NCBI GenBank assembly: GCA_023437255.1
Contig: JAEZGR010000339.1
Span: 1-10,701 of the forward strand
Source: Pseudomonadota bacterium
GTDB taxonomy: Bacteria > Pseudomonadota > Gammaproteobacteria > Burkholderiales > Burkholderiaceae_B
Length of the DNA: 10,701 nt
Reading direction: 5' to 3'
Under the pieces are notes generated by a model, which was given only the letters and a program-made list of their open reading frames with translations, made no database searches and was not told where the DNA came from. Of this stretch, positions 1 to 6,244 are shown piece by piece; the first letter of the stretch is position 1; the number at the start of each line of letters is the position of its first letter. Made by a program: the position numbers and the translations under genes.

Positions 1-849
1 GAGATGGGCGATGGCGAAGACGGCGAAACCGTCTCGCAGAAGGACATCGAGCTGCGTACGCCCACCGTGACGCAGGCCGACGAAACAGTGCAGACCACCA
101 CGACGCTCGACGCAGCGTCTCTGATGATCGCCGACATGACCGATGAGGCGGTCACGGTCGACAAGGTCCGTGCCACCCTCGAAAGCACGCAGAAGGGCAA
201 GCTGCTCGATGCCAACCTGCGTTACGACTTCGACCAGATTCGCGTGGGCGAGATCGTCATGGGCAGCGTGACCGTGGGCGGGCAGGTGGCGAGCTTCGAT
301 TACGAAGCGTTCTCTGCGCTGCTCAGCGAGTACGACGCCATTGTTAGCGCTCACGACGCCGAAGACGGCGAAGATTTCGAGATGAGCGACGAAGAGGCGG
401 CGCGCCTGATGCAACGCCTGGTGCCCGTGCTGGCCAGCAGCCCGCGGGTGGCGGTGCAGCCCGTGCAATGGCGCAACGAAAAGGGCGAATCCACCTTGGC
501 GCTCACGGTGGCGTTCCAGCCGGTGTCCAAAGAGGCCGCGGCGGCGGTGGGTGATCTGCCGGCGCAAGCCTTGCGCGAAATGCGCCTTGAAGTGGTGTTG
601 TCACGCGCCATGTTCCTGCAGGCCTTTGCGCAGACGGGCAGCGATGCCGAAGAGAAGGAGCAGCTCGAGATGCTGGCGGGCATGCTGTTCGATCAGTACG
701 TGGATGATCTTGAAAGCGACGGTATCGTGCGCCGCGACGGAGACAGGGCGATCGTCACGATCGTGTACGGCGACAACACCGTGGATGTGAATGGCGAGAA
801 GATGAACCTCGAGGAATTCCTCATGTTGTTTGCCGATTTCCTCTTCTAG
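1..849 (+). CDS. DUF945 (YdgA-like) family protein, C-terminal part, cut by window edge
   Basis: The reading frame is open from base 1 (first codon GAG) to a TAG at 847-849, giving 282 visible residues. The ATG at position 4 is probably internal: DUF945/YdgA proteins usually run to about 450-500 residues, so roughly 200 N-terminal residues, including the expected membrane anchor, lie outside the window. Visible features fit the family: alternating beta-rich segments (LRYDFDQIRVGEIVMGSV), an acidic helix near residues 118-136, and a C-terminal VDVNGEKMNLEEF that matches the typical 'xxxNGkxxxxexF' ending. The family is known from E. coli YdgA as an inner-membrane-anchored periplasmic protein of unclear role; that location is inferred here. 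The gene is followed by a short AGGG-ATTT-CCCT stem overlapping the stop, which is too weak to call a terminator. Assignment is by pattern recognition, fairly confident at family level, with no biochemical function known. Confidence 0.75.
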   Translation, partial: EMGDGEDGETVSQKDIELRTPTVTQADETVQTTTTLDAASLMIADMTDEAVTVDKVRATLESTQKGKLLDANLRYDFDQIRVGEIVMGSVTVGGQVASFDYEAFSALLSEYDAIVSAHDAEDGEDFEMSDEEAARLMQRLVPVLASSPRVAVQPVQWRNEKGESTLALTVAFQPVSKEAAAAVGDLPAQALREMRLEVVLSRAMFLQAFAQTGSDAEEKEQLEMLAGMLFDQYVDDLESDGIVRRDGDRAIVTIVYGDNTVDVNGEKMNLEEFLMLFADFLF

Positions 850-875
850 GGATTTCCCTGTTTTGAGCAAAGTCG

Positions 876-926
876 AGTCAAATATAGGGAATACTTGACT
901 ATTTGTTTCTGTCACATAGCGTGACA
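876..926 (+). promoter_or_regulatory. Two inverted repeats upstream of the chemoreceptor gene
   Basis: Seen directly: AGTCAA (876-881) and TTGACT (895-900) form one inverted repeat with a 13-nt spacer, and TGTCAC (910-915) / GTGACA (921-926) form a second with a 5-nt spacer ATAGC. TTGACT also looks like a sigma-70 -35 box, but no good -10 lies 16-18 bp downstream. No convincing sigma-28 (flagellar-class) promoter was found either. The second repeat has operator-like geometry, but I cannot name a regulator. The position, 47 bp before the start codon, makes it a candidate control site for the chemoreceptor. Confidence 0.35.
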
Positions 927-972
927 ATCTGGCGACCGGGATTCGGATCCCCGGTCTTGCAGAGAGGCACAA

Positions 973-3063
973 ATGGCACAGAACAAGTCAGGGCACGGCG
1001 AGGTCCGCGCAGGCTGGTGGTCGCGTAGTAGCCTGGGTACCAAGCTCTTCATCGTCACTTCGGTGGCAACGGTTGTCGTCATGGCAACCATTGCCGCCAT
1101 CATGGGTTGGCAGAATCAACAAACCGCGCGCGAGACCGTCGCGCGCGAAATGGCCGCGTCGCTCGAAGGCGTCGACCGCTCCCTTCGGCTCACCTACTCC
1201 ACCGCGCGAGCGCGCGCGACACAGCTCATTCCCGTACTTGAGCGTGAGCTGGGCGGGCGCCCCGAGCCCGACGGCACGGCCGACGACGAGGGCGTGCCGT
1301 TACTCATCGTGCACGACTCGATCATCAACGGCGATATCGGTCATCTCATGCGCATGAATGAGAACACCGGCGCCGACCCGGCCATTATCGCGAAGGCGCC
1401 TCGGGGCTGGGTGCGCGTGGCGACCCTGCTGCGCGACGCCGAAGGCAACGTCCGCTTGAACAGCGTGGTCGAACCCAACGATCTGCTCGCACGCACCCTC
1501 GATTCCGGCAAGGCCTTCGGCGGCCTGGTCCAACGCCTGCAGCGCTGGTATGCCATGAGCATTGAGCCCCTGGCGGACGCCTCGGGCGCGGTCTATGGCG
1601 GGCTGTCCGTGCGTGTTGACGTGAACGAGCAGGTCAGCGACGTGTTGCAGCTGGTCGCCAACACCAAGGTCGCCGAGTTCGGCAGCTTCGGTCTGTTGCG
1701 CCAGGGCGCCTCCGGGCAGCCCGAACTCGTCGCACATGGCCAGGGCGCCAATCTGGGTCTCGATAATTCGGCTGCGGCCGCCATGCTCGTCACCCACTTC
1801 AATGCTCCGGCCGGGTTCAGCGAGATTGAAGGGCCCGATGGCGAAGTCTTCCTGGTGTCATGGCGCAAGATCGACAATTGGGACTGGACCCTCTACGGCA
1901 TCGGCAAGAAGTCCGACTTCATGGCCCAAAGCGTTCAGTCGCTCATCATGCAGACAGTCATGATGCTGGTGGGTACGCTGCTCATTTCGCTGATCGTGGG
2001 CTGGTTGGCCGGTCGCACGCTGCGCCCGGTGCGCGATATCATTCAGCGCCTCGAGCGCCTGGGCAAGGGCGACCTGACCGACCGCTTCCCGGCAGTGCCG
2101 CAACCCAGCCGCAACGAGGTGCACATTCTTTACGACTACCTGCGCCGCACGCAGGCCAATCTGCAGCGTACGATCGGCGTGGTGCGCGCCAGCGTCGAAG
2201 AAATCAACCTTGGCGCCAACGAGATAGCCGCGGGCAATACCGATCTCTCGAGCCGCACTGAGCAGCAGGCGGCGGCACTGCAGCAAACGGCGGCCAGCAT
2301 GGAAGAACTCGCCGCAGTGGTGCGGCAGAATTCCGACAACGCCCGCCAGGCCAACGAACTGGCCGCCACGGCTTCGGCGGTGGCCACGCGAGGCGGGCAG
2401 GCGGTCGAGGGCGTGGTCGAGAGCATGGAACGCATTTCGGCCGGCTCGAGCAAGATCGGCGAGATCGTGGGTGTCATCGACGGCATTGCCTTCCAGACCA
2501 ATATTCTGGCGCTGAACGCGGCCGTCGAGGCGGCCCGGGCGGGCGAGCAGGGCAAGGGCTTTGCCGTCGTGGCGGCCGAGGTACGGTCTCTGGCACAGCG
2601 CAGTGCCCAGGCCGCTAAAGAAATCAAGACGCTTATCGAGGCGGCCATTGCCGAAGTGCACGCTGGCGAGCACCAGGCTCAGTCGACCGGTGCCACCATG
2701 CAGGAACTGCTTGCGTCGGTGAACCGTGTCACCCAGATCATGAACGATATCGCGCACGCTTCCGACGAGCAGTCCAGCGGTATCGATCAGGTGAACACGG
2801 CCGTGTTGCAGATGGACTCGGTGACGCAGCAGAATGCGGCACTGGTGCAGCAGGCGGCTTCCGCAGCGGAGTCACTCAGCGAGCAGGCACGCCGACTGGC
2901 TGAAGCCGTTTCGGTGTTCGCATTGCCCGAAGGCGGGGTGAATCGTGTCATCGACATCACGCAGCACGGCGCGCAAGGCGATCAGGGCTCGGGCGGTGGT
3001 CGCCTTGGACAGGCAGGCTCATCTGCCGCACTGAACGGCGAACAGACCTTGCGCCTCGCGTAA
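973..3063 (+). CDS. Methyl-accepting chemotaxis protein with large periplasmic Cache-type sensor
   Basis: Transmembrane chemoreceptor that couples ligand binding in the periplasm to CheA/CheW signalling in the cytoplasm. Order of parts in 696 residues: short cytoplasmic tail; TM1 about 24-44; periplasmic sensor about 50-318 resembling the Cache_3-Cache_2 type (segments [17 protein letters not shown] at 145-161 and [19 protein letters not shown] near 197-215); TM2 about 324-346; HAMP about 347-400; cytoplasmic helical signalling domain about 410-650. The kinase-contacting hairpin tip is intact ([20 protein letters not shown], residues 502-521, then [18 protein letters not shown]). Q/E-rich helix segments ([31 protein letters not shown]) are candidate methylation regions. 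After about residue 650 there is a Gly/Gln-rich tail that ends in TLRLA; no NWETF-like CheR-docking pentapeptide is present. The start ATG has GAGAGG (962-967) five bases upstream. The ligand is unknown; Cache receptors often bind small organic acids or amino acids, but nothing here fixes it. Confidence 0.95.
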   Translation: MAQNKSGHGEVRAGWWSRSSLGTKLFIVTSVATVVVMATIAAIMGWQNQQTARETVAREMAASLEGVDRSLRLTYSTARARATQLIPVLERELGGRPEPDGTADDEGVPLLIVHDSIINGDIGHLMRMNENTGADPAIIAKAPRGWVRVATLLRDAEGNVRLNSVVEPNDLLARTLDSGKAFGGLVQRLQRWYAMSIEPLADASGAVYGGLSVRVDVNEQVSDVLQLVANTKVAEFGSFGLLRQGASGQPELVAHGQGANLGLDNSAAAAMLVTHFNAPAGFSEIEGPDGEVFLVSWRKIDNWDWTLYGIGKKSDFMAQSVQSLIMQTVMMLVGTLLISLIVGWLAGRTLRPVRDIIQRLERLGKGDLTDRFPAVPQPSRNEVHILYDYLRRTQANLQRTIGVVRASVEEINLGANEIAAGNTDLSSRTEQQAAALQQTAASMEELAAVVRQNSDNARQANELAATASAVATRGGQAVEGVVESMERISAGSSKIGEIVGVIDGIAFQTNILALNAAVEAARAGEQGKGFAVVAAEVRSLAQRSAQAAKEIKTLIEAAIAEVHAGEHQAQSTGATMQELLASVNRVTQIMNDIAHASDEQSSGIDQVNTAVLQMDSVTQQNAALVQQAASAAESLSEQARRLAEAVSVFALPEGGVNRVIDITQHGAQGDQGSGGGRLGQAGSSAALNGEQTLRLA

Positions 3064-3077
3064 GCAATGTGCCGGCA

Positions 3078-4328
3078 TCAACCCTGCAGCGTCGCTTGGC
3101 GGCGCTGCAGGGCAGCGAGACCGGCCAGCAGAACCAGCACCACGCCCACCAGCGGGAACATCAGTGTGTTCACCGTGTCCCAGCCGCCGGTATTGAGCAG
3201 ACGCCCGGAACTGAACGAAGCGGCGGCCACGGTGCCGAACACCAGAAAGTCGTTCAGCCCCTGTACCTTGCTGCGTTCCTCGGGCCGGTAGCATTCGGTC
3301 AGCAGGGCGGTGGCGCCGATGAAACCGAAGTTCCAGCCCACCCCCAGCAGAATCAGCCCGCCCCAGAAGTGCAGGAGCTCAAGCCCGGCCAGATTCAGCG
3401 CGCCGGCCAGTGCGGTCAGGATCAGCCCCGCAGCGGTAACGGCGATCTTGCCGAAGCGGGCGATCAGGTGGCCCGTGAAGAAACTGGGGCCGAACATTGC
3501 CAGCACATGCCACTGGATGCCGAGCGCCGCCTCGCCAATGGTGTGACCGCAACCCACCATGGCCATCGGGGCGGCGGTCATGATGAAAGACATCAGCCCG
3601 TACGAGACGACACCGGCCACCACGGCCACCACAAACACCGGCGTGCGCGCGATCTGCGCGAGCGGGCGACCGGTGGCCTGCGCGCGGGTGGAGGTTTCGC
3701 GAGGGATGCGCAGCAGCATCAGCACGGGTAGCGCCAGCAGGGCAAGGCCGGCCTGGCCAAGAAAGCTGCCTGCAAAGGGAATGGCTCCCAGGCTGTCGCG
3801 CGTCCAGATCACTACTTGTGGCCCGATGATGGCGGCGATCAGCCCGCCGATCATGACGCGCGATATCGCAATGGAACGCAGGTTCTCGCTCACCGTATCG
3901 GCCGCGGCAAAGCGGTAGCTCTGCACGTTGGCACCGTAGTAGCCGGCAAGCGCGGTCCCCACGCAGAAGGTCACGAAGTCGCCGCGGGTGATCCCCAGCG
4001 CGGCGACAAGCCCCGCGAGGATGGCGAGGGTGGCGGCAAACAGGTAGGCGTTTCGACGGCCGATGCGACGCATCAACCAGGCACCGGGCAGGGTCGAAAG
4101 CGCGAGGCCAAGGTTGTAGAGACTGACCGGCAGCGTGGCCATCGAGGGGTCGTCGGCCAGCATCTGCCCCACGATACCGCCCAGCGAGATGATGATGGGA
4201 GGCGAAGCGCCGCCCAGTGCCTGGGCGGCCATCAGCACGCCAATGTTGCGGTTGGGAGAGGGGCCGCTGTCGGCTGCAAGGGCGGAGGAGGGTGATGTCA
4301 CAGCTAACCGAGCTCGCTGCTCGCTCAA
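3078..4328 (-). CDS. Major facilitator superfamily (MFS) transporter, substrate unknown
   Basis: A 416-residue inner-membrane protein with about 12 hydrophobic helices in two sets of six separated by a polar loop near 207-228, the classical MFS layout and length. After helix 2 comes a motif-A-like loop, GAWLMRRIGRRNAYLFA (82-98), in which the usual Asp of G-x-L-x-D-R-x-G-R-R is replaced by Met86. A second-half equivalent is SFFTGHLIARFGK (282-294). The family exports or imports small solutes by proton-coupled rocker-switch transport; the substrate cannot be told here. The longest frame begins at a TTG (4326-4328) with no good ribosome-binding site, directly in the T-run of a hairpin. A GTG at 4299-4301 (residue 10) is an alternative. 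The first helix starts near residue 29, so the start must be upstream of that. The gene is convergent with the chemoreceptor and downstream, on the same strand, of the unknown gene at 4470-5015, but has its own promoter-like region. Confidence 0.88.
   Translation of the reverse strand: MSEQRARLAVTSPSSALAADSGPSPNRNIGVLMAAQALGGASPPIIISLGGIVGQMLADDPSMATLPVSLYNLGLALSTLPGAWLMRRIGRRNAYLFAATLAILAGLVAALGITRGDFVTFCVGTALAGYYGANVQSYRFAAADTVSENLRSIAISRVMIGGLIAAIIGPQVVIWTRDSLGAIPFAGSFLGQAGLALLALPVLMLLRIPRETSTRAQATGRPLAQIARTPVFVVAVVAGVVSYGLMSFIMTAAPMAMVGCGHTIGEAALGIQWHVLAMFGPSFFTGHLIARFGKIAVTAAGLILTALAGALNLAGLELLHFWGGLILLGVGWNFGFIGATALLTECYRPEERSKVQGLNDFLVFGTVAAASFSSGRLLNTGGWDTVNTLMFPLVGVVLVLLAGLAALQRRQATLQG
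3082..3112. other. Strong hairpin between convergent chemoreceptor and MFS genes
   Basis: CCCTGCAGCG (3082-3091) and CGCTGCAGGG (3103-3112) are perfect inverted repeats. The stem can grow inward to about 14 pairs with one G-U pair and a 3-nt loop. It lies 18 bp past the chemoreceptor stop and inside the last codons of the MFS gene. Neither strand has a run of T after it, so it is not a standard intrinsic terminator. It may still stop or slow transcription from either side or protect the 3' end of the chemoreceptor mRNA; that role is inference. Confidence 0.45.
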
Positions 4329-4332
4329 AAGA

Positions 4333-4360
4333 ATGCCGGAGGACGGACGTGCACCGGCAT
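4333..4360 (-). promoter_or_regulatory. Terminator-like hairpin in the MFS leader
   Basis: On the minus strand, ATGCCGG and CCGGCAT (plus-strand positions 4354-4360 and 4333-4339) pair perfectly over 7 bp around a 14-nt loop and are followed at once by TTCTTTTG, which runs into the TTG start candidate of the MFS gene. It could end transcripts of the upstream unknown gene or act as an attenuator of the MFS gene. The stem is short, so the call is tentative. Confidence 0.4.
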
Positions 4361-4369
4361 GCTCCGGCC

Positions 4370-4420
4370 GCGCCTTATATCTTGGGGAAATGATTATATA
4401 TCCCCAGGAAGTTAAGGCGC
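4370..4420 (-). promoter_or_regulatory. Nested inverted repeats centred on a TATAAT upstream of the MFS gene
   Basis: Outer arms GCGCCTTA (4370-4377) and TAAGGCGC (4413-4420) are perfect. Inner arms TGGGGA (4383-4388) and TCCCCA (4401-4406) are also perfect and extend by a G-U and a C-G pair in RNA. On the minus strand a consensus TATAAT (plus-strand 4393-4398) lies at the exact centre. Its -35 is poor (AGCGCC at 17 bp). With this -10, transcription would begin near 4386, giving a leader of about 58 nt to the TTG start candidate. The arrangement suggests an operator that straddles the MFS promoter, or an RNA hairpin in a read-through transcript. The regulator is unknown. Confidence 0.5.
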
Positions 4421-4443
4421 TCCGGATTAGGCGCCGAGCAGCA

Positions 4444-4466
4444 GGCGGGTTCTTGCTCCGCCCGCC
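4444..4466 (-). terminator. Possible weak terminator hairpin after the unknown gene
   Basis: GGCGGG (4444-4449) and CCCGCC (4461-4466) pair around an 11-nt loop four bases past the stop of the unknown minus-strand gene. No T-run follows on the minus strand, so any termination would be inefficient or need Rho. Recorded mainly because it is the first stem after the gene. Confidence 0.25.
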
Positions 4467-4469
4467 GAC

Positions 4470-5015
4470 TCAATAATGACGGCTGACGACGTCCTCGAAG
4501 GCTTCTTCCGCGGATTTCCCGGCCCGCATCAGGGCGCTGATCTCGCTCGCATGCTGGGAAATGTCTTCGGGAAGAGAATCGCGGTTGGCGCGATAGTAGG
4601 CGTATTTGTCCTGTTCAACGGTGTCGACCACTGCCGCGGGAGCGGCGGCGCGGCGGCGCACGGGTGCGCTGCCGTTGCCGCTGGCCGCCCGCACGCCTGC
4701 GCTGCGCGTCGCACGCCTGCCTGCAATGGCCGCGCGCACGGCCTCGAGCGTGAAGATCGGCGAGAGCGTTTCCGCCACGTTGCCGGACTCATTCAGACGC
4801 AAGAGAAGGTGCTTGCCGTCGAAACCCATTTTTCGGTCGCTGCGGCCAATGACCTGATAGATGGGGTGTTTGCCGTGGCCGGGCAGCTCGAACTGCACGC
4901 GGTCGCCATAGGATTCCATGCGTTCCGCCACGGCTTTCAGGTAGTCGCCAGACAGCGATTCCAGGGTGCCGTTCCACCGTTTGGTACGGGTAGTGCTCAA
5001 GATGAAAGTGTCCAA
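4470..5015 (-). CDS. Unrecognised 181-residue protein with Arg/Ala-rich linker
   Basis: I do not recognise this protein. It shows three parts: an N-terminal globular-looking domain, about residues 1-95 (RTKRWNGTLESLSGDYLKAV, then IYQVIGRSDRKMGFDGKHLL); a low-complexity Ala/Arg linker, about 96-127 (GRRATRSAGVRAAS, VRRRAAAPAAVV); and a C-terminal acidic helical part ending in ISALMRAGKSAEEAFEDVVSRHY. There is no signal peptide or membrane helix, so it is probably cytoplasmic. The basic linker would suit a nucleic-acid or ribosome contact, but that is speculation. The frame opens with TTG (5013-5015), which has no ribosome-binding site and lies only about 12 nt after the predicted transcription start. 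Later starts include the GTG at residue 29 and the ATG at residue 33, but these would cut the N-terminal domain. Coding is supported by protein-like composition and by a good promoter immediately upstream. It is divergent from the PACE gene. Confidence 0.65.
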   Translation of the reverse strand: MDTFILSTTRTKRWNGTLESLSGDYLKAVAERMESYGDRVQFELPGHGKHPIYQVIGRSDRKMGFDGKHLLLRLNESGNVAETLSPIFTLEAVRAAIAGRRATRSAGVRAASGNGSAPVRRRAAAPAAVVDTVEQDKYAYYRANRDSLPEDISQHASEISALMRAGKSAEEAFEDVVSRHY

Positions 5016-5026
5016 ACATTTTTTCG

Positions 5027-5064
5027 GGGCGTAAATTGTACGCCCGGGCTGCCCACCCGATCAA
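5027..5064 (-). promoter_or_regulatory. Sigma-70-like promoter with operator-like palindrome over its -10
   Basis: On the minus strand TTGATC (plus 5059-5064) and TACAAT (plus 5035-5040) are separated by 18 bp, a good sigma-70 pair for the unknown gene at 4470-5015. The -10 is embedded in a perfect inverted repeat, GGGCGTA (5027-5033), 5-nt spacer, TACGCCC (5039-5045). A protein bound there would block the promoter, so repression is likely if the repeat is an operator. The repeat is also about 36 bp upstream of the -10 of the divergent PACE gene, so one regulator could act on both. Confidence 0.5.
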
Positions 5065-5080
5065 AAACTTTGTGCCGAAG

Positions 5081-5089
5081 TGCTATTCT
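5081..5089 (+). promoter_or_regulatory. Extended -10 promoter candidate for the PACE gene
   Basis: TGC-TATTCT (5081-5089) matches the extended -10 pattern TGn-TATAAT with two mismatches in the hexamer. The -35 region (TCAAAA at 17 bp) is poor, which extended -10 promoters tolerate. Transcription would start near 5096, about 20 nt before the ATG, leaving room for the AGGAG ribosome-binding site at 5104-5108. Confidence 0.4.
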
Positions 5090-5114
5090 TTCAGGTCGAG
5101 TTCAGGAGCCGAAA

Positions 5115-5555
5115 ATGCAAGGATGGAAGCGCAGGGTGGTGTTTGTCTCCCTGTACGAAGGTATCGCAATCGCTCTCACCGGGGCCGTTCTGGCGCTCCT
5201 GGGGCATGGCGTCTTCGATTCGCTGGTGGCCTCGGTGGGGGCCTCAACGCTGGCCGTGTTCTGGAACGTGGTCTTCAACGCCATGTTCGAGGCCTGGGAA
5301 AGCCGGCAGCGCGTCAAGGGCCGCAGCCTGCGCCGCCGCGTGGCTCATGCGATCGGGTTTGAAGGCGGCCTGGTGATGCTGATCGTGCCCTTCTTTGCCT
5401 GGTGGCTCAACGTAAGCCTGTGGCAGGCGTTCGTGATGGACCTGGGCTTTATTCTTTTCTTTCTTGTCTACACCTTCGTGTTTTCATGGTGTTTCGACAA
5501 GGTGTTCGGCCTGCCCGCTTCGGCCATGCCGGTGCCGGCGGGCAACGCTCAGTAA
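5115..5555 (+). CDS. PACE-family multidrug efflux transporter (AceI-like)
   Basis: A 146-residue protein with four membrane helices (about 10-30, 38-58, 82-101, 105-128), made of two tandem 'bacterial transmembrane pair' repeats. Family motifs are all visible: RRVVFVSLYE (6-15), WNVVFNAMFE (50-59), RRVAHAIGFE (74-83), PFFAWWL (92-98) and YTFVFSWCFD (119-128). The Glu at residue 15 corresponds exactly to Glu15 of Acinetobacter AceI, which is essential for chlorhexidine/proton exchange. The family (known) exports biocides such as chlorhexidine and acriflavine, and short-chain diamines as a likely native substrate; the actual substrate here is inferred. The start is fixed by AGGAG (5104-5108) six bases before the ATG, although the frame stays open far upstream over the opposite-strand gene. 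It overlaps the 3' end of the DUF2799 gene by 7 bp, tail to tail. No LysR-type regulator, often found next to PACE genes, is adjacent. Confidence 0.95.
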   Translation: MQGWKRRVVFVSLYEGIAIALTGAVLALLGHGVFDSLVASVGASTLAVFWNVVFNAMFEAWESRQRVKGRSLRRRVAHAIGFEGGLVMLIVPFFAWWLNVSLWQAFVMDLGFILFFLVYTFVFSWCFDKVFGLPASAMPVPAGNAQ

Positions 5556-6097
5556 CGCCGCAGCTCGCGCTCGCTGCGGTACAGCTCGTGGCGGGCTTCC
5601 CTGATCCGGTCATCGAGGTCGCGGATCTCACGGCGCAGGCGGCGCCGCTTGTCTTCGTCTTTTTCGCGATCGAGTGCGCGCTCTTTGTTCTGAATGTCGC
5701 TGTTCAGGGAATTGACGCGCTGCTCGGCCTGGTACACGCGGTAGGCGGGGCGGTACCTTTGCAGGAAGCCGCTTTCCAGTTCGACCGGGCAGCTGTGGTT
5801 GTAGCCGCGGCCTTGCCGGCCCACCCGTTCCCCGTTGTCGGGTGTGCAATATTCGCGTATGCCGTAGCTGTGCCCGCGCCGCCAGGCGGCGTCATCGGGT
5901 ATGACACCGACCTTGGCACAGGCTTCGTGGTGATCCTGAACATAATCGCGGTTCTGGCCATTGCGGCCATCCATGACGCCGCGCTCATACCAATTGGCGG
6001 TCAGGCATTCTTCTTCGGTCATGCTGGCGCAGCCGGTCAGGGCCACCACCGTGGCAAGCAGGCACAAACGCGCGCGATGTTCGAACGCAGCGAACAT
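5549..6097 (-). CDS. DUF2799 lipoprotein
   Basis: A 182-residue probable outer-membrane or periplasmic lipoprotein. The N-terminus has a basic start, a hydrophobic core (LCLLATVVA) and a lipobox LTGC with the lipidated Cys at residue 23. The DUF2799 pattern follows in order: C31..W36..G40..DG(43-44)..G47, H56-H57..C60, W72..G75..YG(78-79)..YC(83-84)..G95..G98 Y99..C103. The C-terminal third (about 121-180) is a highly charged Arg/Glu/Asp coiled coil. The family is a Cys- and Tyr-rich lipoprotein of unknown function. The start ATG has GGAG (minus strand; plus 6106-6109) eight bases upstream. A weak promoter candidate TTTCCA-N17-CACAAT (plus 6130-6158) lies ahead. It is convergent with, and overlaps by 7 bp, the PACE gene. 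Confidence 0.9.
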   Translation of the reverse strand: MFAAFEHRARLCLLATVVALTGCASMTEEECLTANWYERGVMDGRNGQNRDYVQDHHEACAKVGVIPDDAAWRRGHSYGIREYCTPDNGERVGRQGRGYNHSCPVELESGFLQRYRPAYRVYQAEQRVNSLNSDIQNKERALDREKDEDKRRRLRREIRDLDDRIREARHELYRSERELRRY

Positions 6098-6129
6098 GGG
6101 GGCAACTCCGCAGGAATTCTGGTTGCGCG

Positions 6130-6158
6130 ATTGTGCTACAGATTAGCCGAATTGGAAA
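6130..6158 (-). promoter_or_regulatory. Weak sigma-70 promoter candidate for the DUF2799 gene
   Basis: TTTCCA (plus 6153-6158) and CACAAT (plus 6130-6135) on the minus strand are 17 bp apart, each matching four of six consensus bases. It is placed 33 bp upstream of the ATG. The spacing is right but the boxes are ordinary, so this is low confidence. Confidence 0.25.
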
Positions 6159-6174
6159 TACACGGTTACGAGAA

Positions 6175-6193
6175 GCGCGCCGGGAGAGCGCGC
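6175..6193 (-). terminator. Possible weak terminator after the 142-residue gene
   Basis: GCGCGC (6175-6180) and GCGCGC (6188-6193) pair around a 7-nt loop and are followed on the minus strand by TTCT. It is about 50 bp past the stop of the 142-residue gene. The stem is only 6 bp and the T-run is broken, so termination is plausible but unproven. Confidence 0.25.
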
Positions 6194-6244
6194 CCCGTGT
6201 GCGATGCTAGGGCGCCCCGGCCGGATGCCGCGGCACCGGTGCTG

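Noticed and set aside
848..864. AGGG-ATTT-CCCT followed by GTTTTG as a terminator of the DUF945 gene
   Set aside because: Four pairs plus one wobble with a four-base T-run is too weak, and the stem overlaps the stop codon.
1858..2757. 299-residue minus-strand open frame within the chemoreceptor
   Set aside because: Its composition (His/Arg/Leu-rich without domains) is that of a shadow of the conserved signalling domain on the other strand.
4789..5064. Overlapping minus-strand frame starting MIGWAARAYNLRPEKMFGHF, possible true start or frameshift of the unknown gene
   Set aside because: Its later part is Arg/Pro/Ala-rich and loses protein character, while the 4470-5015 frame stays protein-like to its end; nothing forces a frameshift.
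4476..5114. Plus-strand open frame running in phase into the PACE gene, which would make a 359-residue protein
   Set aside because: It lies opposite the 4470-5015 gene, has low-complexity Arg/Ala/Gly/His composition, and the PACE family start with its own AGGAG and Glu15 position fits the ATG at 5115 exactly.
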